From: Deinococcus ruber
GTDB lineage: Bacteria; Deinococcota; Deinococci; Deinococcales; Deinococcaceae
Assembly: GCF_014648095.1 (NCBI RefSeq)
Contig: NZ_BMQL01000001.1
Coordinates: 124,001-188,000 of the forward strand
Direction of reading: 5' to 3'
Length of the DNA stretch: 64,000 nucleotides
Shown: in pieces, positions 44,923 through 54,379 of the stretch
Layout of the letters: the number at the start of each line of letters is the position of its first letter
Position numbering within the stretch: the stretch's first letter is position 1
Translations under genes and position numbers: made by a program
Notes under the pieces: generated by a model
Told to the model about the DNA's origin: nothing
What the model saw: only the letters and a program-made list of their open reading frames with translations
The model's database searches: none

Positions 44923-46218
44923 ATGTCCAGCAGCGTGTTCTACCGTTCCAGCGCCCCGTATCCCGTCGCCGTCCGTGCCGAGGGGCCGTACCTGTGGGAT
45001 ACGGCTGGAAAACGCTATCTAGACGGGGCTTCGGGGGCACTGGTCGCCAATATCGGGCAGGGGCGCGGCAGCGTGGCGCAGGCGATGGCGACGGCGGCCC
45101 GCACGCTGGCCTTCGTGCATGGGTCGCAGTTCAGCAGCCCGGCGCTCGAAGAGTATGCAGCGCGACTGATGGACTTTCTGGAGCTGCCCGGCTTCCGCTT
45201 CTGGGCCGTTTCGGGCGGCTCCGAGGCCACCGAGAGCGCCATCAAGCTGAGTCGGCAGTACCACGCCGAACGCGGCGAAACGGGCCGGTTCCGCATCGTC
45301 ACCCGGCGGCCCAGCTATCACGGCGCGAGCCTGGGCAGTCTGGCGGCGTCGGGCATGGGCGCGAGGCGCGAGCTGTACACCCCGCTGATGAACGAAGATG
45401 CCTGGCCCAAACTGTCCAAACCCGATGCCGCCGCCAACGGACGACACGACGCCGAAACCCTGAGAACGCTGCTGCTGGAACTCGGCCCCGAAACCGTCGC
45501 GGCGTTCATGGCCGAGCCGGTGGTGGGCGCGTCGGACGCGGCACTCAGTCCGGCTCCCGGCTATTACGAGCGCGTCCGTGAAATCTGCGACGAATTCGGC
45601 GTGCTGTTCGTGGCCGATGAAGTCATGAGCGGCATGGGACGCTGCGGCACACCGCTGGCCGTGCGGCAGTGGAGCGCGGTGACGCCCGATATCGTGGTGC
45701 TGGGGAAAGGGCTGGCTGCTGGATACGCGCCGCTGGCAGGCGTGGCGGCCTCGCCACACGTCTACGGCACCGTGATGAGCGGCAGCGGAGCCTTCAAACA
45801 CGGCTTTACCTACGCGGGCCACCCGGTCAGCGCGGCGGCGGGCGCGGCGGTGCTGGACGTGCTGGAACACGAGCACCTGCTCCAGCGCAGCGCCGAACTC
45901 GGAACGCGGCTGCTGGCAGGTCTGGAAGAACTGAAACGCCGTCATCCGGTCATTCTGGAAGCGCGGGGGCGCGGCCTGATGCTGGGTCTGGTGCTGGGCG
46001 ACCCCGAAACGCAGGCCAGTTTCCAGACGCCAGGCATCGCGGCCCGCCTCGGCAAAGCGGCGTTTCAGCGCGGCCTGATCGTGTATCCCGGCTCTGGGGC
46101 ACTGGACGGCACACGCGGCGACCATGTGTTGCTGGGGCCAGCGCTCAGCCTGACCGACCCGCAGGCCGCTGAACTGCTGAGCCTGCTGGACGCGGCTTTT
46201 ACAGACGTGCTGGAATGA
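44923..46218 (+). CDS. Class III aminotransferase
   Basis: 431 aa. Motifs: YLWDTAGKRYLDGASGALVANIGQG, FWAVSGGSEATESAIKLSRQYHAERG, RRPSYHGASLGSLAASG, MAEPVVGASDAALSPAPGYYERVREICDEFGVLFVADEVMSGMGRCG and PLP-lysine in VVLGKGLAAGYAPLAG. The YHGASLGSL and GVLFVADEVMSG forms resemble omega-amino-acid (beta-alanine:pyruvate-like) or taurine aminotransferases rather than acetylornithine enzymes. Stands alone after the DinB pair. Substrate unknown. Confidence 0.88.
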   Translation: MSSSVFYRSSAPYPVAVRAEGPYLWDTAGKRYLDGASGALVANIGQGRGSVAQAMATAARTLAFVHGSQFSSPALEEYAARLMDFLELPGFRFWAVSGGSEATESAIKLSRQYHAERGETGRFRIVTRRPSYHGASLGSLAASGMGARRELYTPLMNEDAWPKLSKPDAAANGRHDAETLRTLLLELGPETVAAFMAEPVVGASDAALSPAPGYYERVREICDEFGVLFVADEVMSGMGRCGTPLAVRQWSAVTPDIVVLGKGLAAGYAPLAGVAASPHVYGTVMSGSGAFKHGFTYAGHPVSAAAGAAVLDVLEHEHLLQRSAELGTRLLAGLEELKRRHPVILEARGRGLMLGLVLGDPETQASFQTPGIAARLGKAAFQRGLIVYPGSGALDGTRGDHVLLGPALSLTDPQAAELLSLLDAAFTDVLE

Positions 46219-46362
46219 ACCGCGTACAGGCCAACGATCAGGCTCAAGAGTGTTCCATCTGAAAACAGCGTCTGTGCTTCCCGGACTCCCGAGAATGCAC
46301 GGACGCTGCTGAAGCCCTTTATCGTCGCTGGGCACAACTCCAGTGCCTATACCGATTCTGCT

Positions 46363-47157
46363 TTACTGTGCCTGCGCCACTTCCGCCACTTTGGGAGCGA
46401 GCGTCAGGATGTCGTAGCCGCTGGGCGTGACCACCAGCGTGTGCTCGAACTGGGCGCTGGGTTTGCCGTCTGCCGTCACCACGGTCCAGCCGTCGGGCAG
46501 CAGCCGCGTTTCCCGGCGGCCCAAATTGATCATCGGCTCGATGGTAAAGACCATGCCCGCCTTCAGTTCCAGGCCAGTGCCCGCCGTGCCGTGGTGGTAT
46601 ACGGTGGGTTCCTCGTGCAGATGCTTGCCGATGCCGTGCCCGGTGTACTCGCGCACCACGCCAAAGCCCCGGCCTTCCGCCAGCTTCTGAATCGCTGCGC
46701 CGATATCGCCCAGACGCGCTCCGGGGCGCACCACATCCAGCCCCGCCGTCAGACAGTCGCGGGCGGTGTCGACCAGCCGCCGCACGTCGGGAGCCACGTT
46801 GCCCACGGTATACGTGTAACAGGCGTCACCGTACACGCCGCCCATCAGCACACCGATATCCACGCCGATGATGTCGCCCTCGCGCAGTTTGCGCGGGCTG
46901 GGAATGCCGTGACAGATCACCTCGTTGATGCTGGCGCAGATGGTCGCGGGAAACGGATTGTTGCGCGGCCCATACCCGATATACGCGGGCACCGCCCCCC
47001 GTGAGCGAATGAAGCGCTCCGCGATCTGGTCGAGTTCCTGCACACTCACGCCCGGCTGAACGTAGGGTTCCAGAATCTGAAAGGTTTCGGCGACCAGCGC
47101 TCCAGCGCGGCGCATGGCCTCGATTTCGCGGGGTGTTTTCAGAGAAATCTTCGCCAT
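46363..47157 (-). CDS. map: Methionine aminopeptidase, type I
   Basis: 264 aa. Metal-binding residues visible: Asp in DIIGVDIGVLMGGVYGDACYTYTVG (two Asp), His in YTGHGIGKHLHEEPTVYHHG, Glu in GMVFTIEPMI and Glu in QFEHTLVVT. ICHGIPSPRKLREGD supplies the catalytic His region. Removes N-terminal Met from new proteins. Length is typical of type Ia. Isolated, divergent from the amidase gene; the 209-nt spacer shows nothing else. Confidence 0.97.
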   Translation of the reverse strand: MAKISLKTPREIEAMRRAGALVAETFQILEPYVQPGVSVQELDQIAERFIRSRGAVPAYIGYGPRNNPFPATICASINEVICHGIPSPRKLREGDIIGVDIGVLMGGVYGDACYTYTVGNVAPDVRRLVDTARDCLTAGLDVVRPGARLGDIGAAIQKLAEGRGFGVVREYTGHGIGKHLHEEPTVYHHGTAGTGLELKAGMVFTIEPMINLGRRETRLLPDGWTVVTADGKPSAQFEHTLVVTPSGYDILTLAPKVAEVAQAQ

Positions 47158-47366
47158 AATAAAAGCAGGCTAGCACGCGGAGGAGCGGCGACAGAAGAAG
47201 GCAGAGCACGGTTCGCCGGGTGCTCGGCTCCCTGTTCTGCTCAGTTGACGGATTCGGGGCCGCCCGAGCAGGCTGCTTGAGCAGATAGGTAGAAAGGCCG
47301 TTCAGGACGCCGTTCCCACTTCCTACACCCCACTTCCTCCTTCCAAGGATTGCTCTAAATTAGCGT

Positions 47367-49244
47367 ATGCCCAGACCGGCTTTCCTGCCCTGCCTTCTGC
47401 TGCTGTCCGGAGCGCTGCTGTGTGCCGCTCCCGCCGCCGCACTCGCCCTTCCAGCAACTCCGCCCGCAGTTTCATCATCTGCGCCGATCTTCGTGGCGTA
47501 CCCGGCCAACGGGGCGAAGGTGGCCTTCGATCACGTCATCTTCGAGGGAAGCGTGCTGCCCGGAGCGACCCTGAGCGTGAACGGGCGAAAGCTGGACGTG
47601 GGGCCAGACGGCCTGTTCATGGAGTGGCTGCCGCTGACTCCGGGCGTGAACGACCTGCTGCTCAGTTCTGTATCGGGGAGCCAGACGAGCGCCCTGAGCT
47701 TCCGGGTCGTGTCTGCGCCCGCTGCGCCGCTGCCCGCCTCCCCTGCCCGCATCACGCCCGGCTCGGCGCTGCCGGATGGCGGCTGGATTCGCTACGGCGT
47801 GCCGACGCTCGCGCTGGAAGATCGTCGCCTGACCTTTGCATTCAGCGGCTCGCCGGGCGGAAAGGCGGTGTTCTGGATCGGCACGCAGGGGCCGTATTCG
47901 ATGACCGAAACGGGACGCGGGCGCTACAGTGGCAGCTACACGCTGCGTCCGTCCGACACCTTCAACCACGCGCCCGTGCGCTACCTGCTGCGCGCCCCAG
48001 ACGGCAGCCGCGCCGAGCTGAGTGCCCCCGGCAGCGTCAGCACTCTGCCGGGGCCGAGGTACGCCGAGGTGACTGCGCTCGATCTGGGCCGGGGCGTCAA
48101 TCCGGTGACAGCAGGGTGGGCACCCGTGGGCGGCGACAACCTGCTGTATCCGCGCCAGGGCACGCAGTTCGCGGTGGTGGGCGAAAACGCGGGCAATTTC
48201 CTGACGCGCCTGCCAGGCGAGCCGACGCTACCGCTGCTGGAGGTCACGCGCAGCACGTCCACTTTGTTGCCGGAAGGAACCCCGCCCGCCCTCGCTGTCC
48301 TGACGAGCGCCACCCTGACCGAACTCAGCGCCGAAGATACCTCCACACACCTCACGCTGCGCCTGCCGCTGGGTGCCCGCGTTCCATTCACGCTCCAGCA
48401 GCAGGCAAATACGCTGGAACTGCGGCTGTACGGTACCGGCGGCGATCCGGCAGACCTGAACGCGGCTCTGGAAACGGCGGCACCGACCGATCCGCTGCTG
48501 CAAAGCCTGACGTGGAGCAGAACCCCGGCGACTGGCCCGCTGGTCGCCACCCTGACACTGGAGACCGAGCAGCAGTGGGGCTACGACGCCGTGTACGACG
48601 GCTCCGATCTGCTGCTCAGCGTGCGCCGCCCACCACCCGCCTCTGCCGACGCCGCTCTGCCGCTGGCGGGGCGACGCATCGTGGTCGATCCGGGGCACGG
48701 CGGCAGCGAACTGGGCGGGGCCGGGGCGCTCAGAGTGCAGGAGAAGGACATCATGCTGCCGGTGGCGCAGGCGGTGGCAGCGGGCCTACGAACACTGGGG
48801 GCGACTGTGGTGCTGACCCGCACGAACGATGTGCAGGTGCCGCTGTACAACCGCCCGCTGCTGGCCGAAGCGCTCGACGCCGACCTGCTGCTGAGTATTC
48901 ATGCCAACGCCCTGCCAGACGGCAGCGATCCCAGGGGGCGGCGGGGCGTGGGCGCGTACTGGACGCAGCCGCAGGCAAGGCCGCTGGCCGCCTGCCTGGT
49001 GGGTGCAGTCGCCAGCGAGCTTCCAGAACTCGGCGTGGATACCCCCGACAACGGTGGCCTGCACCTCGCCAATCTGGCTCTCACCCGCCCCAGCACGCAG
49101 CTCTCGGTGCTGGTCGAAACGGCTTATCTGACCGACGCAGGCAATCTGCGAACCCTGATGAGCGACGCTGGACGCGCCCGCATCGCGGCGGCGCTGGTAG
49201 ATGGTGTGCGCGATTTTTATGCCGGGAAGTGCAGCGGGCAATAA
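47367..49244 (+). CDS. N-acetylmuramoyl-L-alanine amidase (Amidase_3), exported
   Basis: 625 aa. Signal peptide (FLPCLLLLSGALLCAAPAAALA). The first ~400 residues are beta-rich, with a glycosidase-like/Big-type start (VAYPANGAKVAFDHVIFEGSVLPGATLSVNG) and an AMIN-like region (VLTSATLTELSAEDTSTHLTLRLPLGARVPFTLQQQANTLELRLYG). The C-terminal zinc amidase has DPGHGG, the Glu in VQEKDIMLPVA, HAN in LLLSIHANA and VETAYLTD. It cleaves the stem peptide from peptidoglycan, usually in cell separation. TAAATT lies 5 nt before the ATG. Confidence 0.92.
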   Translation: MPRPAFLPCLLLLSGALLCAAPAAALALPATPPAVSSSAPIFVAYPANGAKVAFDHVIFEGSVLPGATLSVNGRKLDVGPDGLFMEWLPLTPGVNDLLLSSVSGSQTSALSFRVVSAPAAPLPASPARITPGSALPDGGWIRYGVPTLALEDRRLTFAFSGSPGGKAVFWIGTQGPYSMTETGRGRYSGSYTLRPSDTFNHAPVRYLLRAPDGSRAELSAPGSVSTLPGPRYAEVTALDLGRGVNPVTAGWAPVGGDNLLYPRQGTQFAVVGENAGNFLTRLPGEPTLPLLEVTRSTSTLLPEGTPPALAVLTSATLTELSAEDTSTHLTLRLPLGARVPFTLQQQANTLELRLYGTGGDPADLNAALETAAPTDPLLQSLTWSRTPATGPLVATLTLETEQQWGYDAVYDGSDLLLSVRRPPPASADAALPLAGRRIVVDPGHGGSELGGAGALRVQEKDIMLPVAQAVAAGLRTLGATVVLTRTNDVQVPLYNRPLLAEALDADLLLSIHANALPDGSDPRGRRGVGAYWTQPQARPLAACLVGAVASELPELGVDTPDNGGLHLANLALTRPSTQLSVLVETAYLTDAGNLRTLMSDAGRARIAAALVDGVRDFYAGKCSGQ

Positions 49245-49260
49245 AACAGTTTCCGTCCGT

Positions 49261-50007
49261 TCAGCGGCTCTTGCTTTCGGAAGCTTTTCTGGGGGCGCGG
49301 GCTGGAACGGGCGGCAACACCGTCGCCTGCTGTTCGGGTGGCGGCTGCACCGAGCGGGCCGCCAGTTCCACGTACCCTTCGATCAGATGCACGATCACCG
49401 GGTTGTGGGTATGAACGCCGTGGGCGTCGCGCTCCACACCCGCATCCACGAAATGTGCGATCACGGCGGCTTCCCCGTCGCGGGCCAGTAGGAATGCCCG
49501 CTCACCGTCCATCGCCACCGCTGGCAGCCCGGTCAGCGGCGTGGTTGCCACCTTCACGCCCCTGGGCGTCAGCTTCTCCAGACTGACCGCTATCTCGGGT
49601 TCACCCGCCATAAACAGCGTGCGGCGGGCATTCAGCGTCAGGTCTTCGCACATGCTGCGAATGGCCTCCTCGCCGTACAGGTGGTACACCGCCTCGGGTG
49701 CGGGGTCAGGGGCCAGCCGCGACAGATCGCGGTCGAGCGCCCCCAGCCGGTCGTCGAAGGCACGGCGCGAGCGGGCCAGATACTCGCGGGCCGACAGCGG
49801 CGCGTATTCCAGCGGACTCTGGCCGACTTTGGCCGCCAGTCCCCGGCCTTCCAGCCGCTCCAGAGTCTCATAGATTTTGGGCCGAGGAATGCCTGCCTGC
49901 CGTGCCACACGCGCAGGAACCGCTCGGCCCAGCGCCAGCAGGGCAGTGTAAGCGCGGGCCTCGTATTCGGTCAGCCCCAACGCCTGAAGATGGATGACAG
50001 CGCTCAT
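49261..50007 (-). CDS. TrmB-family transcriptional regulator
   Basis: 248 aa from ATG at 50007 (GGAGGT before it). TrmB HTH: LGLTEYEARAYTALLALGRAVPARVARQAGIPRPKIYETLERLEGRGLAAKVG, then a coiled-coil segment (REYLARSRRAFDDRLGALDRDLSRL) and a phospholipase-D-like effector domain (VYHLYGEEAIRSMCEDLTLNARRTLFMAGEPEIA). In archaea TrmB senses sugars; the bacterial ligand is unknown. Convergent with the amidase with only 16 nt between stops. Confidence 0.87.
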   Translation of the reverse strand: MSAVIHLQALGLTEYEARAYTALLALGRAVPARVARQAGIPRPKIYETLERLEGRGLAAKVGQSPLEYAPLSAREYLARSRRAFDDRLGALDRDLSRLAPDPAPEAVYHLYGEEAIRSMCEDLTLNARRTLFMAGEPEIAVSLEKLTPRGVKVATTPLTGLPAVAMDGERAFLLARDGEAAVIAHFVDAGVERDAHGVHTHNPVIVHLIEGYVELAARSVQPPPEQQATVLPPVPARAPRKASESKSR

Positions 50008-50081
50008 GCACCTCCACAATACGGTAAGCGGGGCGTCAGGGCCAGATGAGCCGGTGAACCTCGGCTTCCCGGCACAGCACA

Positions 50082-50106
50082 AGGCCCCACCATATCGGCA
50101 GGGCCT
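50082..50106 (-). terminator. Hairpin downstream of the S41 protease gene
   Basis: AGGCCCC (50082-50088) pairs with GGGCCT-side sequence at 50101-50106, about 95 nt after the protease stop on minus and upstream of the TrmB gene. Tail is TTGTG; weak U-tract. Confidence 0.4.
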
Positions 50107-50198
50107 CTCGCTTTCTGAGATGCTTGGGCTGTCGTGCTGTCTTTCCACCCCCGACTCAACCCCGAACGCACCAGGATTCAGCCGGAGGGCGGGGAAGC

Positions 50199-51551
50199 TT
50201 ACTTCAGAACGTCCAGGGCCTTCTGAAGCTCGGCATCGGTCTTGAGGTCTACGATGGCCTCGCCCTGGGTGGCGCTCGTCACGGGCCGGGCCACGTCGCC
50301 GGTATACGTGAACTTGCCGTCCTTGTCGGCGGTCACGACCACCGGCTTGCCCGCCACCTGAATGGTCAGCTTGCTTCCGGCAGGCACGCCGCTGCCGCTG
50401 AAGTTCAGAGGGGTGGGACGGCGGTTGTCGGCCACCACCACATCGGGCGTGATGCCCTTTTTCTGGATCTCGTGACCGTTCGGGGTGATCCAGGTGAAGT
50501 TGACGATGGCGACGCGTCCGCCGTCGAGGGTGTTGACGACCTGCTGGCCCACGCCCTTGCCGAAGCTCTGCTCTCCGATGATCTGCGCCCGCTTGGTGTC
50601 CTGGAGCGCCCCGGCCACGATCTCGGAGGCGCTGGCACTGTTCTTGTTGACCAGGACCACCAGTTTGCCGGTGTAGTCGGTGGCGTCCTTCTTGGCGCTG
50701 CCGATCACGTCGGTCTTGCCGCTACGGTCGCGTACCGAGACGATGGTGCCGCTCTGAAGGAACTGATCGGCCACGAAGATGCCGCTGTTCAACAGGCCGC
50801 CGCCGTTGTCGCGCAGGTCGAGAATCAGCTTCTGCACGCCTTTCTTCTTCATATCGGCCACTGCCGCCTGGAACTGCTGATTGACCTGCTGGTTGTAGAA
50901 GGTATTCAGCGCGATGTACCCGACGTTGTTCGGCAGCATGGTCTGCTCGACCGAAACGATGGTGACAGGCTGACGCTCCATGGTGACGGTGTAGCTCGAC
51001 GCCGACGCCGACGTACCCGCCGAGGCGTTGGCCCCGCCGCGCCCGAACTGCACCGTGACCTTGGTGCCCTTCTCGCCGCGCACGAGCTTCACGATGTCGT
51101 TGAGCTTGGCGGTGGTCACGTCCTTGCCGTCGATCTTCAGAAAGACGTCGCCCGCCTGCACGCCGCCCTGCGCCGCTGCGCCCACCTTGAACACGGTGTC
51201 GACCTTGCCGCCCGTGCCGTCGGCGTTGGCCGCCGTGAGCTGAATGCCGATTCCGTAGAAGTTGCCTGCCAGATTCTGCGAATCGACGGCGTTGTCTTCC
51301 GGCTGCTCGTAATACGTAAACGGATCGTCGAGCGAGGCGATCATGCCGTTGATGGCTCCACGCAGCAGCTTATCGTCGTCGGGCTTGGTCAGATACAGCT
51401 GATTCAGACCCTCGAATACCTGCAGGAAGGTCTGGGCGCTCTTGGAATTGGGCAGCACCTGAGCGGCGGAATAGGTGTTCATCTGTGCGTATCCGACAGC
51501 CGCCGTTGCTGCCAGCACGCCCACCACGAGGACAGTTTTATTCATCTTCAC
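50199..51551 (-). CDS. C-terminal processing peptidase, S41 family (CtpA-like)
   Basis: 450 aa from GTG at 51551, where a TATATT box lies 6 nt upstream; ATG two codons later is possible. Signal-like N-terminus (VLVVGVLAATAAVGYA), helical region, PDZ domain (GIGIQLTAANADGTGGKVDTVFKVGAAAQGGVQAGDVFLKIDGKDV), then the catalytic core: LRDNGGGLLNSG, nucleophile in NKNSASASEIVAGALQD and general-base Lys in GEQSFGKGVGQQ. The last ~60 residues add an extra beta domain. It trims proteins at their C-termini outside the cytoplasm. Confidence 0.93.
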   Translation of the reverse strand: MKMNKTVLVVGVLAATAAVGYAQMNTYSAAQVLPNSKSAQTFLQVFEGLNQLYLTKPDDDKLLRGAINGMIASLDDPFTYYEQPEDNAVDSQNLAGNFYGIGIQLTAANADGTGGKVDTVFKVGAAAQGGVQAGDVFLKIDGKDVTTAKLNDIVKLVRGEKGTKVTVQFGRGGANASAGTSASASSYTVTMERQPVTIVSVEQTMLPNNVGYIALNTFYNQQVNQQFQAAVADMKKKGVQKLILDLRDNGGGLLNSGIFVADQFLQSGTIVSVRDRSGKTDVIGSAKKDATDYTGKLVVLVNKNSASASEIVAGALQDTKRAQIIGEQSFGKGVGQQVVNTLDGGRVAIVNFTWITPNGHEIQKKGITPDVVVADNRRPTPLNFSGSGVPAGSKLTIQVAGKPVVVTADKDGKFTYTGDVARPVTSATQGEAIVDLKTDAELQKALDVLK

Positions 51552-51557
51552 GTTCCG

Positions 51558-51563
51558 AATATA
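51558..51563 (-). promoter_or_regulatory. Leaderless-type -10 box (TATATT) of the S41 protease gene
   Basis: TATATT on minus ends 6 nt before the GTG at 51551. A hairpin around CTTCTTAAGAAG (about 51606-51617) lies further upstream. Confidence 0.55.
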
Positions 51564-51725
51564 GAGTGTGCTGGTGAGAAATGAGAATAAAAACGGTGCG
51601 CCTCCTTCTTAAGAAGCGCCCCTCTTTTTCTATGTAACCCTTCAGACAATGTAACAAAATGCGGTTTTCATAGCACCCGCCTGTATATTGGTGCAAATCG
51701 CTGTGGAATCAGGGTCAGCCGGGCC

Positions 51726-52922
51726 TCAGCGGATCATGCGGGCCGGTTCGATGGCGGCGGCGCGGCGGGCCGGAAGCAGGGCCGCCAGCAGCGTCGTGAC
51801 CAGGCCCACCGCGTTGACCCACAGGATATCGGTCAGGCGCACCTCGACAGGCAGCGAACTGATGAAGTACAGATCGCCCGGCAGCTGAAAAGGCCGCCAG
51901 GTAAAGTACGCGCTGATTCCCAGGCCCAGCAGGTCGCCCAGCAGCAGACCCGCCAGACCCAGAATCAGCCCCTCGGTCAGAAAAATGCGGATGATGTCGC
52001 CGCTGCCCGCTCCTATCGCTCGCAGAATGGCAATCTCCTGGGTCTTCTCGAAGACGGTCAGGGTCAGGACGTTGGCAATGCCGAATGCCGCGACGACCAC
52101 GATCAGAAACACCACGAAGCCGATGACCTTCTTCTGAAGCGCCAGCTGGTCGAGCAGCGTGCCGTACAGGTTCTGCCAGGGCACGCTGCTGTAAGCGCGG
52201 CTGCGGGTGAGCGTGCGCCCGAGTTCTGCGGCAAGGTCGGGGTGACGCAGGCGAATCTGGTAGCCGGTGATGTGGGTGGTCTGCTGAAGTCCCTGGAGCG
52301 TCGAGAGCGACGTGAAGGCGTAGGCCGAATCGATCAGGTAATTGCCGGTATGAAACAGGCCCGCCACCTCCAGACTGATGCGGCGCTGCTGACTGTTGAG
52401 CAGGCGAACCGTCTCGCCGGTAAATGCGCCCACGCTCTGCGCCAGCGAACTGCCCAGCAGAATCTGTCCGGGTTTCAGATTCTGAAGCAGGGCCGTTTCG
52501 GTGGCGCTGAGTTGCAGCACCTCGGAGGCCTGAGCCGTCACCCCGAACAGCGTGGTGAAATCGACGCCCGCGCCGCGCCCCAGACTGGCCGGACGCGTCA
52601 GCAGCGCCTTATCGGCCAGAAACGGCGTGAACGCCTGCACCTCTGACATGCCCGTCAGTTCATGTTCCAGATCGGTGTCGCGTGGGCCGGGCGTGAACGA
52701 CGCCAGCGTCAGATGGGGAGTGGCCCGCAGCGTGGCGTCGATCAACGAGCGGGAAAAGCCGTTGGTAAGGCTGAGAGCAGCGATCAGCACCATGATGCCC
52801 ACCGCGATGCCCAGCACCGTGATCGAATTCTGCATGCGCCGTCGCCGCAGGTGGGCCAGACTGAGCGTCCGAACGAGCGAGGGAAGACGGCCAGCGGCGT
52901 GGGGAGCGGAAGAGGAAGTCAC
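51726..52922 (-). CDS. ABC transporter permease, MacB/LolCE type
   Basis: 398 aa from GTG at 52922. FtsX-like permease: N-terminal membrane span preceded by RRRRMQNSITVLGIAVGIMVLIAALSLTNGFSRS, a large extracytoplasmic (MacB_PCD) region from about residue 50 to 265, then three spans (KVIGFVVFLIVVVAAFGIANVLTLTVFEKTQEIAILRAIGAGSGDIIRIFLTEGLILGLAGLLLGDLLGLG ... VNAVGLVTTLLAALLPARRAAAIEPARMIR). The EKTQEIAILRAIGAG stretch contacts the ATPase. No ATPase gene is adjacent. Probable role is lipoprotein or substrate release at the membrane. Confidence 0.88.
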   Translation of the reverse strand: MTSSSAPHAAGRLPSLVRTLSLAHLRRRRMQNSITVLGIAVGIMVLIAALSLTNGFSRSLIDATLRATPHLTLASFTPGPRDTDLEHELTGMSEVQAFTPFLADKALLTRPASLGRGAGVDFTTLFGVTAQASEVLQLSATETALLQNLKPGQILLGSSLAQSVGAFTGETVRLLNSQQRRISLEVAGLFHTGNYLIDSAYAFTSLSTLQGLQQTTHITGYQIRLRHPDLAAELGRTLTRSRAYSSVPWQNLYGTLLDQLALQKKVIGFVVFLIVVVAAFGIANVLTLTVFEKTQEIAILRAIGAGSGDIIRIFLTEGLILGLAGLLLGDLLGLGISAYFTWRPFQLPGDLYFISSLPVEVRLTDILWVNAVGLVTTLLAALLPARRAAAIEPARMIR

Positions 52923-52963
52923 GTCGGCTGAGCATAGCGCGGCTGACCCCTCGAAGCAGTCAG

Positions 52964-52988
52964 CAAAAACCCCGCCACACGGGCGGGG
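52964..52988 (-). terminator. Terminator of the 3D-domain gene
   Basis: Read on minus, CCCCGCC (52988-52982) pairs with GGCGGGG (52976-52970) and is followed by TTTTT. It is 34 nt after the 3D-domain stop codon. Confidence 0.85.
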
Positions 52989-53021
52989 AATCGGCTGCAC
53001 GGCAATGCTCCGTTCAGATGC

Positions 53022-53699
53022 TCAGTTCAGTGCGGTGATACGGATGTTGCGTGCGCCCCAGTTCATCGCCTGATAGGAGGTGCCCATCCAGATGTCGAGG
53101 GTGTTGTAGATGCGCGGATTCATGGTGTCCTCGACCACGAAGACCTTGCCTTTCAGATACGCGCTGTAGCCGCCGCTCAGGTCTTCGATCATCAGGCGGG
53201 TGCCGTACGGAAAGCGGCGCAGCAGATCAGGACTCAGGGCCACGACGCCCGGACGAACACGGGTGCCGGTGGCCGTGACGAACGGCGTGCTGTCGGTCTG
53301 ACCGGGCGTGCTGCTGTACGCGGTGGCATGCACAACGGCGCTGCGTCCATTGGCTCGCGGCGCGGTGGCAGCGACGGCCTGGGCCTGCCGCACGCCCTGA
53401 GCACGGAGCGCAGCAGCGCTGGGGGCAGCCGGGGCCGCGACCTTCTGGGCGGGCACTTTCGCCTGCACCGGCACCTTGGCGGCGCGGACGGGTGCAGGGG
53501 CAGCCTTCTTCGGAGTGGCAACCACAGTCTTGGGCGCTACGGCCTTCGGTGCGGCAGCAGGAGCCAGCGCCGTGCTGACCGCACGGGACGCCAGCGCCGA
53601 ACTCGGCAGGGCAGGCGTTGCCAGAGCGAGGCCGACGGTCGCCAGCGAGAGGGCCAGCAGACGGGCAGTGCCACAGCGGTTAAGACGGTTAAAAGACAT
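53022..53699 (-). CDS. Secreted 3D-domain protein with Ala/Pro/Lys-rich linker
   Basis: 225 aa from ATG at 53699 with GGAGGAG upstream. Signal peptide (ARLLALSLATVGLALATPALPSSALA), then about 75 residues of Ala/Pro/Lys low-complexity linker, then a 3D domain: VVHATAYSSTPGQTDSTPFVTATGTRVRPGVVALSPDLLRRFPYGTRLMIED ... KVFVVEDTMNPRIYNTLDIWMGT. The domain is named for three conserved Asp and is found in MltA/RpfB-like wall hydrolases; it lacks other catalytic modules here. It probably acts on the cell wall. Monocistronic, closed by a terminator. Confidence 0.86.
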   Translation of the reverse strand: MSFNRLNRCGTARLLALSLATVGLALATPALPSSALASRAVSTALAPAAAPKAVAPKTVVATPKKAAPAPVRAAKVPVQAKVPAQKVAAPAAPSAAALRAQGVRQAQAVAATAPRANGRSAVVHATAYSSTPGQTDSTPFVTATGTRVRPGVVALSPDLLRRFPYGTRLMIEDLSGGYSAYLKGKVFVVEDTMNPRIYNTLDIWMGTSYQAMNWGARNIRITALN

Positions 53700-54315
53700 G
53701 AAACTCCTCCGGGCAGTCAATCACCCGTTGTAGGAGCAGGAGGGGCAGATGCTGCTTGCCCTTTCCCACTCTGTTGTTTATTACAGTTGCAAATGCGTTT
53801 TTCACTGATCCAGTGGAGCGAATCATGCTCCACGGTTACTCTGAAAAAACGGAATCGAAGGGAGGCCTGGGCTGGTTCGCCTCCTGCCTCGTTCGCTTCC
53901 TGACTGCGGCTCAGGCTCCTCCGACGATCTGCCATTTGGGCATCCGGGGCCTTCGCACCGCAGGGCACGACTGAGTAAAGCTTATGGACAGAGCATGAAT
54001 GCCTTATTTAAAATGCGGCATTTTCTTCTCATGTCACCTTCTAATTTCTTGCTCATTTATTCAAAAAACGGTGCTTAATGCCGTCTGGTACATCAGTGGA
54101 ATATGATAAAACTTCTAATCTACTCATTTACTTTCTCACGGAAAAAATGTGAGCATGGCAAAATATTGGACACTTTCACCCGCGAGCCTGAAACGGCGGC
54201 GCTGAAGTGTAGGTCTATGCACGCTTGCTGACCCCGCAAGAAAAATGGCCCGTGTCTTCTGTGAATTTTTCGACATACTGTATGCAGTCTTTCTCATCTG
54301 ATTCTTAAAGAGAAA
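53700..54315. other. Gene-poor gap upstream of the 3D-domain gene
   Basis: Lower-GC sequence with short frames only. I see no convincing gene. Small inverted repeats occur (for example GAATGCC/TGCGGCATTTTC around 53997-54030). It must contain the promoter for the 3D-domain gene. Confidence 0.4.
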
Positions 54316-54358
54316 GGGTAGACAGCTCGCATGCACATCGGCAGCGATCTGTCTACCC
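54316..54358 (-). terminator. Terminator of the mraZ-ftsI cluster
   Basis: GGGTAGACAG (54316-54325) is perfectly complementary to CTGTCTACCC (54349-54358), 22 nt after the penicillin-binding protein stop. On minus it is followed by TTTCTCTTTAAG. Confidence 0.75.
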
Positions 54359-54379
54359 TGCTGTTCTTGAGACAGCAGC